A stretch of DNA of 64,000 nucleotides from Mycobacterium gastri (GCF_002102175.1 NZ_LQOX01000147.1:62001-126000); one strand, 5' to 3'. Positions 16,733-25,451 are shown, counted from the stretch's first letter. Translations and numbers: made by a program. The notes: generated from the sequence alone by a model not told the origin.

Positions 16733-18280
16733 GGCCAAGGCCGCACGTCCGGCGTTGAAGCCCGGGATGAACGTGATTCCGGGCCCGCCGTGGCATCCCG
16801 CACTTCCCAGGTACAGCCCGCCGATCGGGATGGGCTGCCCGATATAGCCTTTCGGCCCCGGCCGGTTCGGGCCGATCTGGTTCGGATGCAACAGCCCGTG
16901 GCAGTAGTCGCCACCGGGGGCGCCGAACATCACCCCCATGTGCTTGGGCGTGAAGGTGGTGTGCCTGGTGATGCTGCCGGCGAAATTCGGTGCCAGCCGG
17001 GTGATCTTGTCGATCACGTGCTGGCCCATGTCGAGCTTGGACCGCCCGTAGTCGGCACCGCCTTCGATCGGGAACCACATCGCGAACGCCGACGCGGCGT
17101 GCTTGCCTTGCGGAGCCAGCTGCGGATCGTGCAACGACGGGATCTGCAGTACGACAGTCGGGTCGGCCGGCACGATTCCGCGGCGGCACTCCTCCCACTG
17201 CTGCTGCACCTCCTCCGGCGTGCAGAAGATGCCGATCGATGCCTGCATGGCCGGATCGTTGAGCGCCTGGTACGGCGCGGCAAAGCTGGGAGTCTCGTCC
17301 AAGGCGAAGTGCATCTGCAGGTAGCTGCCGCGGTGGTCGATACGCGCATACCGTTCCCGGATGCCGGCGGGCAGCGCCGCGGGATCGATCAGCTCGTTGA
17401 CCGTGACGTCGGGCGCGACGGCCGAGACCACGATCGGGGCGCTCAGTATCTCGCCGGCCTCGGTGCGCACCCCGCTCACCCGGTTGCCCTCGACGCGGAT
17501 CTCGGCCACCTTGGATCGCAACCGGACTTCGCCGCCGTGGCTTTCCAGCAGCCGGCGCAGATGCGCGGTCAGCGCGCCGATGCCGCCGCGCAGCTTCTTC
17601 ATCTGCACGAAGTCGCCGTCGGGGATTCCGAGTCCGAAGGCCAGCGCGGCGGCGCTGCCCGGCGTGGCCGGCCCGCGATAGATGGTGTTGACGGCCAGCA
17701 CCGTCATCGAGCCGCGCAACGCGGCGTGCTTCTGGCGGTCCGGCAGGTAGCGGTCCAGCACGTCGGTGACCGATCCGAACAGCATGTCGTCGATGGCTGA
17801 GCGCTCGAATTCGTTGGTGGCGCACGCATACATCTCGTCGAAGGTCTTCGGCAGCGTGCCGGCCTCGAAGCGTCCCAGCGCTCGTGTCGGCGCCTGGGCC
17901 CACGCCAGCAGCCCTGCCATTCCGGTCACCGCGTCCGCCCCGTGCACCTCGTTGACGTGGGCGAACATCTTCATCGGGTCGGTGTACTGGACCAGCGGAT
18001 CGTCGCCGAGACCGCGCAGTGCTACCGACATAACTTCCATTTCGACGGTCGGCAAGGTGTCCAATCCGAGTTCGCTGATGACCACCGCCGACGTCGGGAA
18101 CTGCACCGAGCCGGCGATCTCGAACCGGTACCCGTCGAACAGCTCGACGGTGGCGGCCATCCCGCCGGGGTAGCGCTTGGCATCCAGGCACACGGTTCGC
18201 AGTCCCGCCCGCTGCAGCAGCACCGCCGCGGTCAGCCCGTTATGCCCGGCGCCGATGACTATCGCGTCGTAATCCGACAT
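16724..18280 (-). CDS. Phytoene-dehydrogenase-like FAD oxidoreductase (Rv3829c)
   Basis: A 518-residue carotenoid-dehydrogenase-family flavoprotein. The N-terminal Rossmann motif is DAIVIGAGHNGLTAAVLLQRAGLRTVCLDAK, followed by YPGGMAAT. The C-terminal FAD block is GLYLGSAGCHGGPGITFIPGFNAGRAAL. ATG at 18280 is chosen because it has GGGAGGGC upstream and starts the flavin-binding strand; a TTG at 18331 next to the TetR stop would give 535 residues, close to the H37Rv annotation of 536. It lies just downstream of a TetR gene on the same strand, with an operator-like palindrome between them. Substrate unknown. Confidence 0.88.
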   Translation of the reverse strand: MSDYDAIVIGAGHNGLTAAVLLQRAGLRTVCLDAKRYPGGMAATVELFDGYRFEIAGSVQFPTSAVVISELGLDTLPTVEMEVMSVALRGLGDDPLVQYTDPMKMFAHVNEVHGADAVTGMAGLLAWAQAPTRALGRFEAGTLPKTFDEMYACATNEFERSAIDDMLFGSVTDVLDRYLPDRQKHAALRGSMTVLAVNTIYRGPATPGSAAALAFGLGIPDGDFVQMKKLRGGIGALTAHLRRLLESHGGEVRLRSKVAEIRVEGNRVSGVRTEAGEILSAPIVVSAVAPDVTVNELIDPAALPAGIRERYARIDHRGSYLQMHFALDETPSFAAPYQALNDPAMQASIGIFCTPEEVQQQWEECRRGIVPADPTVVLQIPSLHDPQLAPQGKHAASAFAMWFPIEGGADYGRSKLDMGQHVIDKITRLAPNFAGSITRHTTFTPKHMGVMFGAPGGDYCHGLLHPNQIGPNRPGPKGYIGQPIPIGGLYLGSAGCHGGPGITFIPGFNAGRAALAEL

Positions 18281-18322
18281 GCTGCTGCCCTCCCGCAAGG
18301 CACGCTGGCACGGATCGCAGTG

Positions 18323-18342
18323 TTTTGTCAATTATGACGAAA
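18323..18342. promoter_or_regulatory. TetR operator-like palindrome upstream of the oxidoreductase gene
   Basis: TTTTGTCAATTATGACGAAA is an inverted repeat (TTTTGTCA against TGACGAAA) overlapping the stop codon of the TetR gene. A related sequence occurs at 18976-19005 before the TetR gene, which suggests one regulator binds both. Confidence 0.55.
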
Positions 18343-18958
18343 CGTGGTTGGGCACCCACGCCTCGGTGATACCGGCCCGCAGCGATTCCAGCGCCGTGTG
18401 ACACATGCGCGCCAACTCGCCGAGCGACCGGTCGTCAGCAAGCATCCACACCTCCATCGCGCCGAAGACGGCCGCGGCGATGCACCTCGCCGTCACCGCC
18501 GCCCGCAACCGCTGGTCTCGTGTCGGGTCTGCAACGCAGCTACGGCGTTGCAGCTGCCCGGCGATGGCCTCGGCGAAGTCGGCCTGGACATCGCGGATAT
18601 GCCGAACGATCCGGCCGGGATCGAGCTCGCTACCGCGCAAGGCGGCGATTTTCGTGACAGCTTCCACATCATAGGGAAATGCGAAGACGGCCGACCGCAC
18701 CGAATCGATGATCGGTTCGTCGGCCGGTCTGGCGTCCAGCGCCGCGCGAAACCAATGCAGCCCGGTGTAATCGGCAAACAGCAAATCGTGCTTGGAGCGG
18801 AAGTGGCGATAGAACGTCCGCAGCGACACCCCAGCATCTGCCGCGATCTGTTCGGCAGAGGTATCCGCCACACCTTGGGCCAGAAACCGCACCAGGGCGG
18901 CCTGACGCAACGCCTCCCGGGTGCGTTCGCTGCGCGCCGTCAGCGCTGGCCGGACCAT
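18332..18958 (-). CDS. TetR-family regulator (Rv3830c)
   Basis: A 208-residue TetR repressor (H37Rv 209). The N-terminal helix-turn-helix is TREALRQAALVRFLAQG, then IAADAGVSLRTFYRHFRSKHDLLFADY. The C-terminal ligand domain is all helical. ATG at 18958 is chosen; the longer frame upstream runs over the next promoter. It is co-directional with the phytoene-dehydrogenase-like gene and divergent from the Rv3831-like gene, and similar palindromes flank it, so autoregulation and control of the oxidoreductase are likely. Confidence 0.92.
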   Translation of the reverse strand: MVRPALTARSERTREALRQAALVRFLAQGVADTSAEQIAADAGVSLRTFYRHFRSKHDLLFADYTGLHWFRAALDARPADEPIIDSVRSAVFAFPYDVEAVTKIAALRGSELDPGRIVRHIRDVQADFAEAIAGQLQRRSCVADPTRDQRLRAAVTARCIAAAVFGAMEVWMLADDRSLGELARMCHTALESLRAGITEAWVPNHVSS

Positions 18959-18975
18959 GGCAGTAAGGTACCAAG

Positions 18976-19005
18976 AAAAGTTATGACAATATTGACAAAA
19001 CTTTT
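18976..19005. promoter_or_regulatory. TetR operator-like inverted repeat in the divergent promoter
   Basis: AAAAGTT (18976-18982) and AACTTTT (18999-19005) flank TGACAATATTGACA, itself one base from a perfect palindrome. The minus-strand TTTTGTCAATATTGTCATAA shares its first nine bases (TTTTGTCAA) with the site at 18323, plus the TCATAA core on one strand. It lies between the TetR gene and the divergent membrane-protein gene. Confidence 0.6.
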
Positions 19006-19026
19006 CGGCGCGGTGACACTGCGGCC

Positions 19027-19509
19027 ATGGTGTCGCTCGTTGTCCACGCGTTACTCGGGCTGGCCGTCGTCGCCTGGATCGTGGCGTCGAACCCGAAGGT
19101 CTATGCGAAACCGGCGGGCGGGTCCTGGTTGTCACCGCTGGAATGCGTGTATTACACCGCCGGCGTCACCTCGATCGCGCTGGGCTGGTACTTCAACATC
19201 CACTTCGTGCAGCACTACACGCACGGATCGGCCAACCCAATCTGGGGTCCCGGCAGCTGGGCAGACTACATCCGGCTGATGTTCACCAACCCGGCCGCCA
19301 GTTCTGCCAGCCAGGACTACACGATCGCGAATGTCATTCTGCTGCCGCTGTTTACCATCACCGACGGCTATCGGCGGGGTATCCGGCGCCCGTGGCTGTA
19401 CTTCCTTAGCAGCCTGTTCACCAGCTTCGCCTTCGCGTTCGCCTGCTACTTCGCCATCATCGAGCGGCAGCGCCGGCACGAACAGTCGCATCAGACCGTC
19501 CCCGCTTAA
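19027..19509 (+). CDS. Small integral membrane protein (Rv3831)
   Basis: A 160-residue membrane protein, the H37Rv length. It has hydrophobic segments at about 1-20, 38-56, 97-115 and 122-145 (TFAFAFACYFAIIERQRR). DUF2834-like layout is possible; function unknown. It is divergent from the TetR gene across the operator-like repeat and its 3' end overlaps serS by four bases on the opposite strand. Confidence 0.85.
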   Translation: MVSLVVHALLGLAVVAWIVASNPKVYAKPAGGSWLSPLECVYYTAGVTSIALGWYFNIHFVQHYTHGSANPIWGPGSWADYIRLMFTNPAASSASQDYTIANVILLPLFTITDGYRRGIRRPWLYFLSSLFTSFAFAFACYFAIIERQRRHEQSHQTVPA

Positions 19510-20759
19510 GGTTCGAGCACGTCGGTACCGACAAACGGGACCAGCGCCTTGGGGACCCGCACACTGCCGTCGGGCTGCTGGTGGTTCTCCAGGATCGCGA
19601 CCAGCCAGCGGGTGGTGCCCAGCGTGCCGTTGAGAGTCGCCGCGATCTGCGGCTTGCCGTTGCCATCCCGATAGCGAATCGCCAGCCGGCGCGCCTGAAA
19701 GGTGGTGCAGTTCGACGTCGAGGTCAGCTCGCGGTAGGCGCCCTGAGTCGGGACCCAGGCCTCGCAATCGAACTTGCGCGCCGCCGACGAGCCGAGATCG
19801 CCCGCGGCCACGTCGATGACCCGATACGGCACCTCGATCAGGGCCAGCATCTCGCGCTGCCAGCCCAGCAGCCGTTGATGTTCGGCCCGGGCGTCGCCGG
19901 GTGTGCAGTAGACGAAGCCCTCGACCTTGTCGAACTGGTGCACGCGGATGATGCCGCGGGTGTCCTTGCCGTAGCTGCCGGCCTCGCGCCGGAAGCACGA
20001 CGACCAGCCCGCGTAGCGCAACGGCCCGGCGGACAGGTCCAGGATCTCCCCGGAGTGGTAGCCGGCCAGCGGAACCTCCGAGGTGCCCACCAGGTAGAGG
20101 TCGTCGGCTTCCAGCCGGTACACCTCCTCGGCATGGGCGCCCAGGAAGCCGGTCCCGGACATGACCTCCGGGCGCACCAGCACCGGCGGGATCATCGGGA
20201 TGAAGCCGTTGTCGACGGCCAGCCGCAGCGCCAGCTGCAGCAGCCCCAGCTGCAGCAGTGCACCCCGCCCGGTCAGGAAGTAGAACCGCGATCCGGACAC
20301 CTTCGCGCCGCGCTGCATGTCGATGAGCCCCAGCGCCTCGCCGAGTTCTAGGTGGTCTTTGGGGTGGTCCAGCGGTGCGGGCTCACCGACGACGTCGAGC
20401 ACCGCGTAGTCGTCCTCCCCGCCGGCAGGGACGCCGTCCATTACGACGTTGGGGATCGCCAGGTGCGCCGCCGTGAACACCGCCTCGATTTCGGTTTGGT
20501 TTGCTTCGGCGGCCTTGACCTGCTCGGCAAGGTCTTTCGCGCGCTGCAGCAGGGCCGGGCGCTCCTCGGGTGACGCGCCGCCCACGCTCTTGCTGGCGGC
20601 CTTCTGCTCGGCGCGCAGCGCATCAGCCGCCGCGATCGCGCTGCGGCGGGCGGCGTCGGCCGTCAGCAGCGCATCGACCAGCGACGGGTCCTCACCACGA
20701 CTGAGTTGGGAGCGCCGCACGGCGTCGGGGTCTTCGCGGAGCAGCTTCAGGTCGATCAC
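19506..20759 (-). CDS. serS: Seryl-tRNA synthetase
   Basis: Class II aminoacyl-tRNA synthetase that charges tRNA-Ser. The 417 residues are close to the H37Rv 419. GTG at 20759 starts the conserved MIDLKLLREDPDAVRRSQ; the ORF continues upstream without homology. The N-terminal antiparallel coiled coil is at about 30-100. Motif 2 is CFRREAGSYGKDTRGIIRVHQFDKVEGF and motif 3 is TLNGTLGTTRWLVAILENHQ. It is transcribed alone, divergent from the septum-related gene. Confidence 0.97.
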   Translation of the reverse strand: MIDLKLLREDPDAVRRSQLSRGEDPSLVDALLTADAARRSAIAAADALRAEQKAASKSVGGASPEERPALLQRAKDLAEQVKAAEANQTEIEAVFTAAHLAIPNVVMDGVPAGGEDDYAVLDVVGEPAPLDHPKDHLELGEALGLIDMQRGAKVSGSRFYFLTGRGALLQLGLLQLALRLAVDNGFIPMIPPVLVRPEVMSGTGFLGAHAEEVYRLEADDLYLVGTSEVPLAGYHSGEILDLSAGPLRYAGWSSCFRREAGSYGKDTRGIIRVHQFDKVEGFVYCTPGDARAEHQRLLGWQREMLALIEVPYRVIDVAAGDLGSSAARKFDCEAWVPTQGAYRELTSTSNCTTFQARRLAIRYRDGNGKPQIAATLNGTLGTTRWLVAILENHQQPDGSVRVPKALVPFVGTDVLEP

Positions 20760-20878
20760 GGCCGCAAGACTACTTTTGACAGCACAGCCCGATGGCGTCA
20801 GATGGCCGGGCATCGGCTCTGGTCTCACATCAGCAACATTGGTCACGCGACTGGGTGGGCCCTGTCAGAATGGAACGG

Positions 20879-22240
20879 ATGTTGGACACGCCCGAAAAGC
20901 AACTGCCACCTGACAGCTCACCGGACACCGGAGCCGCCGCGGCCCAAGCGGAGCCGCCGCGGGCGGGCTTCCGCTGGCCCCGTGCTCTGCAGGCGTCGGC
21001 GACCCGGCGGGCGCTGCTGCTCACCGCTTTGGGTGCCCTGTTGATCGCCGGGCTGGTCACCGCGGTTCCCGCGGTGACCACCGGTCCCGGGCGGCTGGCC
21101 GGTTACATCGACAACAATCCGGTGCCCAGCACCGGCGCCAAGAGCAACACCGCCTTCAACCGCGCTGCCAGCGGCGACTGCCTGACCTGGCCCGACGCCA
21201 TGCCGGAGGCCGCGACCATCGTCAGCTGTTCCGACGACCACCGGTTCGAGGTGGCCGAGTCCATCGACATGCGGGCCTTCCCCGGTTCGGAGTACGGGCC
21301 CAACGCCGCTCCCCCGTCGCCGGCACGCATCCAGCAAATCAGCCAGGAACAGTGCGAGGCCACGGTACGCCGCTACCTCGGCACCAAGTTCGATCCGAAC
21401 AGCAAGTTCACCATCAGCATGCTGTGGTCCGGTGACCGCGCGTGGCGACAAGCCGGCGAGCGGCGGATGTTGTGCGGCCTGCAGTTGCCCGGCTCCAACA
21501 ATCAGCAGGCCCTGTTCAAAGGCAAGGTTGCCGACCTCGACCAGTCCAAGGTCTGGCCGGCCGGCACCTGCCTGGCCATCGACTCGAACACCAACCAACC
21601 GGTCGATGTTCCGGTCGATTGCACGGCCCCGCACGCGATGGAGGTCACCGGCACGGTCAACCTCGCCGAGAAGTTCCCCAACGCGCTGCCCGCCGAACCC
21701 GAGCAGGACGCGTACATCAAGGACAACTGCACCCGGATGACGGACGCCTACCTGGCGCCCATCAAGTTGCGGACCACCACGTTGACCCTGATCTATCCGA
21801 CGCTGTCGCTGTCCAGTTGGTCGGCCGGAAGCCGTGAGGTCGCATGCAGTATCGGCGCGACACTGGGCAACGGAGGCTGGGCCACGTTGGTGAACAGCGC
21901 CAAGGGGGCGCTGCTGGTCAACGGCCAGCCCCCGATACCACCACCCGACATCCCCGAGGAGCGGCTCACGCTGCCGCCGATCCCGCTGCAGGTGCCGACC
22001 ACGCAACCCGCTGCCCCGGTCCAGGAGATCCCGATCACGCCGCCGGGCAACCAGCACCTGCCCAATCAACAGCCGGTGGTGACACCGTCTCGCGCACCCG
22101 CAGCCCCGGCTACCACCCAAGCACCCGCTGCCCCGGCTACCACCCAAGCACCCGCCGCCCCGCCGGCCGATGGCGGGGGGCCGCCGGCGGCCCCGGCACC
22201 CGAAGCCCCCGCACCCGCCGAGCCCGCGCCGGAAGGTTAG
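20879..22240 (+). CDS. Septum-formation-type membrane protein (Rv3835)
   Basis: A 453-residue protein with a cytoplasmic Pro-rich N-terminus, one membrane span (LLLTALGALLIAGLVTAVPAV, about 44-64) and a large outer domain with paired Cys-containing repeats (GDCLTWPDAMPEAATIVSCSDDHRFEVAESI and WPAGTCLAIDS..PVDCTAPHAMEVTG), typical of the septum formation domain family. The C-terminus is a low-complexity Pro/Ala tail with near-identical repeats (PAAPATTQA). ATG at 20879 matches the known Rv3835 start; ATG at 20870 is possible. A four-base gap leads to the next gene. Confidence 0.9.
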   Translation: MLDTPEKQLPPDSSPDTGAAAAQAEPPRAGFRWPRALQASATRRALLLTALGALLIAGLVTAVPAVTTGPGRLAGYIDNNPVPSTGAKSNTAFNRAASGDCLTWPDAMPEAATIVSCSDDHRFEVAESIDMRAFPGSEYGPNAAPPSPARIQQISQEQCEATVRRYLGTKFDPNSKFTISMLWSGDRAWRQAGERRMLCGLQLPGSNNQQALFKGKVADLDQSKVWPAGTCLAIDSNTNQPVDVPVDCTAPHAMEVTGTVNLAEKFPNALPAEPEQDAYIKDNCTRMTDAYLAPIKLRTTTLTLIYPTLSLSSWSAGSREVACSIGATLGNGGWATLVNSAKGALLVNGQPPIPPPDIPEERLTLPPIPLQVPTTQPAAPVQEIPITPPGNQHLPNQQPVVTPSRAPAAPATTQAPAAPATTQAPAAPPADGGGPPAAPAPEAPAPAEPAPEG

Positions 22241-22243
22241 CCG

Positions 22244-22594
22244 GTGGCGGTGCGGATGGACCCGCAACGGTTCGACGAACTGGTTTCCGACGCCCTCGAC
22301 CTCATCCCGCCCGAACTGGCAGCCGCGATGGACAATGTGGTCATCTTGGTCGCCGACCGCCACCCCGACGACCGCGACCTGCTGGGCTTGTACGAGGGGG
22401 TCGCGCTGACCGAGCGTGACTCCGATTACGCCGGAGCACTGCCGGACGCCATCACCATTTACCGCGACGCCCTGCTGGATGTCTGCGAATCCGCCGACGA
22501 AGTCGTCGACCAGGTGGCGATCACGGTGATCCACGAGATCGCCCACCACTTCGGCATCGACGATGCCCGGCTGGACGAACTGGGGTGGGGCTGA
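22244..22594 (+). CDS. Minimal zincin-type metallopeptidase (Rv3836)
   Basis: A 116-residue member of the DUF1025/zincin-like family. The zinc site is VIHEIAHHFGIDDARLDELGWG (HExxHxxGxxD with a following acid). It starts with GTG four bases after the stop of the Rv3835-like gene, so they form an operon. The family resembles a stripped-down metzincin; no substrate is established. Confidence 0.92.
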   Translation: MAVRMDPQRFDELVSDALDLIPPELAAAMDNVVILVADRHPDDRDLLGLYEGVALTERDSDYAGALPDAITIYRDALLDVCESADEVVDQVAITVIHEIAHHFGIDDARLDELGWG

Positions 22595-22659
22595 CCGAAC
22601 CCGGCCGGTGACGGGCGCGGCATCCCGGATTTGTCCGGCCCCGGTGCTAAGAACGCTTC

Positions 22660-22875
22660 ATGAGCACAGTCTGTCGCGACTGCCGGACGGGCGTCTATCA
22701 CTGCCACGGGGCCATCATTCGGCATCCTCTGGGCCGGGCCGAATGCACCGAAACCGACTGCGACGGGCCGGAGATATCGGTGCACACGTTCGTCATCGAC
22801 TGCGACGCGGTCGGCTGCGGGTGCACTGACACGGCTAACGGAGGGGTTGGATCACCCCATCGGGTCAGTGCTTGA
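22660..22875 (+). CDS. Cysteine-rich small protein, probable metal-binding
   Basis: A 71-residue protein with eight cysteines in the first 55 residues: VCRDCRTGVYHCHG, ECTETDCDG, IDCDAVGCGC. The CxxC and CxC pairs with added His suggest a zinc-ribbon-like or disulfide-rich fold. The codon use and GC pattern look coding and the ATG at 22660 is the first in frame, though no clear Shine-Dalgarno is seen. Its last 24 bases overlap the opposite phosphoglycerate mutase gene, so the C-terminal tail is run-on. I believe such a protein is conserved in mycobacteria, but this is from memory. Confidence 0.65.
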   Translation: MSTVCRDCRTGVYHCHGAIIRHPLGRAECTETDCDGPEISVHTFVIDCDAVGCGCTDTANGGVGSPHRVSA

Positions 22876-23550
22876 CGTCACCGCGTCGATGACTGGGGTG
22901 GGTGGGCCTTGGGTGAGGTCGGGGTAGAACGGCGGCGTGAGGCTTCCCCACTGCACACAACTCCACCGCCCGTCGGTGATCGGAGCCAGCACCACGCATT
23001 CGGCATTGCCCAAATGGTTGTCGAGCACGAAGGTGCCGTCGACTCCGGCCAGTACCGCCGAGGTCAGCCGGATCGCCGCGCCATGGCTGACGACCACGAT
23101 GTCACCGTCCCAGGCGGCGTCGTCCAGGTAGCGCATCCGTAGTTCGGTGAGCACCGGCACGCAACGGTCCAAGACGTCTTCGCCGGACTCACCACCGGGC
23201 AGCGGCACATGCAACTCACCGCGATGCCAGCGGTCGTAGATGGCGTTAAATTCGGCGACGGCCTCGTCGTCGTTGCGATTTTCCAGCTCCCCCACCTGGA
23301 CCTCGTGGATGCCGTCGAGCCGCAGCGGCGACAAGTCCAGCTCGGCCGCGATCACCTCGGCCGTTTCCGCTGCGCGGACCGCCACCGAGTGCGCAAGCAG
23401 GAGCGGCCGGGCAGGGCCGCCGAGCGCGAACGCGCGTGCTTGTTCGCGTCCCAGGGGTGTCAACGCCGTGCCCGGTGGCCGAGTGTCCAACCGGCGCTCG
23501 ACGTTGCCGTGGGACTGGCCATGCCGCAACAGCACCAGACGACCGCTCAT
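22852..23550 (-). CDS. Histidine phosphatase/phosphoglycerate mutase-like protein (Rv3837c)
   Basis: A 232-residue member of the histidine phosphatase superfamily. The catalytic RHG motif is LVLLRHGQSHGNVERRLDT, with the second His in VVSHGAAIRLTS. It begins inside the last codon of pheA (ATGA overlap), so the two are co-transcribed. Probably a small-molecule phosphatase, not a glycolytic mutase, as it lacks the mutase-specific insertion (inference). Confidence 0.92.
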   Translation of the reverse strand: MSGRLVLLRHGQSHGNVERRLDTRPPGTALTPLGREQARAFALGGPARPLLLAHSVAVRAAETAEVIAAELDLSPLRLDGIHEVQVGELENRNDDEAVAEFNAIYDRWHRGELHVPLPGGESGEDVLDRCVPVLTELRMRYLDDAAWDGDIVVVSHGAAIRLTSAVLAGVDGTFVLDNHLGNAECVVLAPITDGRWSCVQWGSLTPPFYPDLTQGPPTPVIDAVTSSTDPMG

Positions 23551-24503
23551 CGCCCCGGCTCCCGGACCGGGTCGGGCTGGCCCTCCCTGAGCCGAGCCAG
23601 CCAGATCGATGCATCGTCGGGTGGCGGCGGTCGCATGCCGGCCGCCTGTCCCGTCGGCCAGGAACCCAGGTATCGCACATCAGCACAACGACGGTGCAAC
23701 GCCTTGAGTGCCTCGGCGACGGCGTCGTCGTCGATGTGACCGACGCAGTCCACGAAGAACATGTAGGTGCCCAATTCGGTGCGGGTGGGCCGGGATTCGA
23801 TCCGGGTGAGGTCAATGCCGCGCATGCCGAACTCGGTCAGCGCTTCCACGAGTGCGCCGGGCACGTTGTCGATCCGCAACACCGCCGAGGTGCGGTCGGC
23901 ACCGGTGCGCGCCGGAGGTCGGGCTGGCCGGCCGATCAACACGAAACGGGTCCGCGCGCTGGATTCGTCGACGACACCGTCGGCCAGCGGCGCCAACGCC
24001 CAGTGGGCGGCCGCCAGCGGCGACGTGACGGCCGCGTCGACCCGGCCATCGGCCACCTGGCGGGCCGCGTCGGCATTCGAATACGCCGGACACATCTCGA
24101 CGCCGGGCAAATGCGCGCTGAGCCATTGCCGTACCTGCGCCGCCGCCACCGGAAAGGCAGCCAGCGTACGTACCTCGGCGGCACTGCGGCCGGGCCGCAC
24201 GACGATGCTGAAGGCCACCTCGAGCGTGGTCTCGGCGAACACCTGCAGGGGCGAACCGATGGCCAGGCTGTCCAACGTGGGCGCCAGCGATCCGTCGATC
24301 GAGTTCTCCATTGGCACGCAGGCGAAATCCGCCGCGCCGTCCCGGACAGCGTCGAGCGCGGCGGGGGTGCTTTCGACCGGCAGCCGCTGCGGCAGCTCCG
24401 TCAGCTCCGCGTCCCGCCCGGGTATCAGCCCGGCCGCGGTTATCTGCAGCAGCGCCGCCTCGGTGAAAGTCCCTTCCGGACCGAGGTAGGCGATGCAGAC
24501 CAC
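23547..24503 (-). CDS. pheA: Prephenate dehydratase
   Basis: Monofunctional enzyme converting prephenate to phenylpyruvate in phenylalanine synthesis. 318 residues (H37Rv 321). IAYLGPEGTFTEAAL begins the catalytic domain, FACVPMENSIDGSL and SSARTRFVLIGRP (the TRF catalytic motif) follow, and a C-terminal ACT domain has the Phe-binding ESRPTRTELGTYMFFVD. Allosteric inhibition by phenylalanine is expected from the ACT domain. Confidence 0.96.
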   Translation of the reverse strand: MVCIAYLGPEGTFTEAALLQITAAGLIPGRDAELTELPQRLPVESTPAALDAVRDGAADFACVPMENSIDGSLAPTLDSLAIGSPLQVFAETTLEVAFSIVVRPGRSAAEVRTLAAFPVAAAQVRQWLSAHLPGVEMCPAYSNADAARQVADGRVDAAVTSPLAAAHWALAPLADGVVDESSARTRFVLIGRPARPPARTGADRTSAVLRIDNVPGALVEALTEFGMRGIDLTRIESRPTRTELGTYMFFVDCVGHIDDDAVAEALKALHRRCADVRYLGSWPTGQAAGMRPPPPDDASIWLARLREGQPDPVREPGR

Positions 24504-24555
24504 GCTGACAACACTAGTGGCGCATCGGGTCCTTGCGACGAACGAGGCAGGTGGC

Positions 24556-24574
24556 TTAAGTTAGGCTTACCTAA
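24556..24574 (+). promoter_or_regulatory. IdeR box upstream of the Rv3839 orthologue
   Basis: TTAAGTTAGGCTTACCTAA matches the mycobacterial IdeR consensus at 17 of 19 positions. It lies 18 bases before the start codon, so iron-loaded IdeR would repress the gene. The H37Rv gene Rv3839 is a known IdeR target. Confidence 0.88.
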
Positions 24575-24592
24575 TTCCGAGGAGTCGCTGCG

Positions 24593-25399
24593 ATGTTTCC
24601 GATCACCAGCCCGACGCCCACGACGGCCGAGCGCATTCGCACTGTGTGCGCCCGGGCCGGCGCGGGCCTGCTGGCGGTAGAGCCCGACCAACCGATGGCC
24701 GCGCCGCTGCACCACTTGATGTCCGACGGTTCCTTCGCCGTGGCGGTTCCCGCTGACCGCGCCGCCGTGACCGGTTACGGGCTCGGCTGCGGATCTCAGG
24801 CTTTGCTGGAGCTCACCGACTACGCCCCGCTGCCGGTCCGGGAGCCGGTCCGATCCCTGGTGTGGATCCGCGGCCGCCTGCAGCGGGTCCCGTGGGGAGC
24901 GGTTAGCTCGGTGGTGGACACGATCGCCACCGAGAACCCGGACCCGGCCCTCCTGCAGGTCGAGACTCCCCGATCCGGCCCCGCCCTCCGGCAGCAGAGC
25001 CGGTACGCATTGCTGCGGCTGGAGACCGAATCGGTGGTCGTGACCGACACCACCGGAGCCTCGCCGGTCAGTGTCGCTGACCTGCTGGCAGCCCGGCCGG
25101 ACCCGTTCTGCGAGATCGAATCGACGTTGCTGTGGCATCTGACGACCGTCCATGGCGACGTGGTTGCCCGGTTGGTGTCCCGGCTGCCGGCCCAATGGCG
25201 ACGCGGCCCGATCCGTCCCCTCGGCCTCGACCGGTACGGCGTGCAATTTCGGGTCGAAGGCGACGACGGCGACCGTGACATCCGGCTGCCGTTCCACCGG
25301 CCGGTTGACGACATGAACGGGCTGGGGCAGGCCATCCGGATGTTGATGGGGTGCCCCTTCGTCAACGGTTTGCGCGCCCGCCGGCGCCGCGCTTCCTAG
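24593..25399 (+). CDS. Iron-regulated DUF2470-type protein (Rv3839)
   Basis: A 268-residue protein (H37Rv 258). The C-terminal half (LLWHLTTVHGDVVARLVSRL, then PIRPLGLDRYGVQFRVEG, then DIRLPFHRPVDD) resembles the DUF2470 domain also seen in haem-related proteins. The N-terminal half resembles flavin-reductase-like split barrels (PLHHLMSDGSFAVAVPAD). CGAGGAG precedes the ATG. With the IdeR box it is expressed in iron limitation; a role in iron or haem handling is likely but not established. Confidence 0.87.
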   Translation: MFPITSPTPTTAERIRTVCARAGAGLLAVEPDQPMAAPLHHLMSDGSFAVAVPADRAAVTGYGLGCGSQALLELTDYAPLPVREPVRSLVWIRGRLQRVPWGAVSSVVDTIATENPDPALLQVETPRSGPALRQQSRYALLRLETESVVVTDTTGASPVSVADLLAARPDPFCEIESTLLWHLTTVHGDVVARLVSRLPAQWRRGPIRPLGLDRYGVQFRVEGDDGDRDIRLPFHRPVDDMNGLGQAIRMLMGCPFVNGLRARRRRAS

Positions 25400-25451
25400 C
25401 ACGCCCTCGCGGCCGGCTGCATCGTCGGGTCCGGCCACGTACGTTGTCCAG

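Noticed and set aside
18281..18331. TTG start at 18331 for the phytoene-dehydrogenase-like gene
   Set aside because: It overlaps the operator-like palindrome and lacks a ribosome site; ATG 18280 has GGGAGGGC and begins the FAD-binding strand. It remains an alternative because the H37Rv annotation is of similar length.
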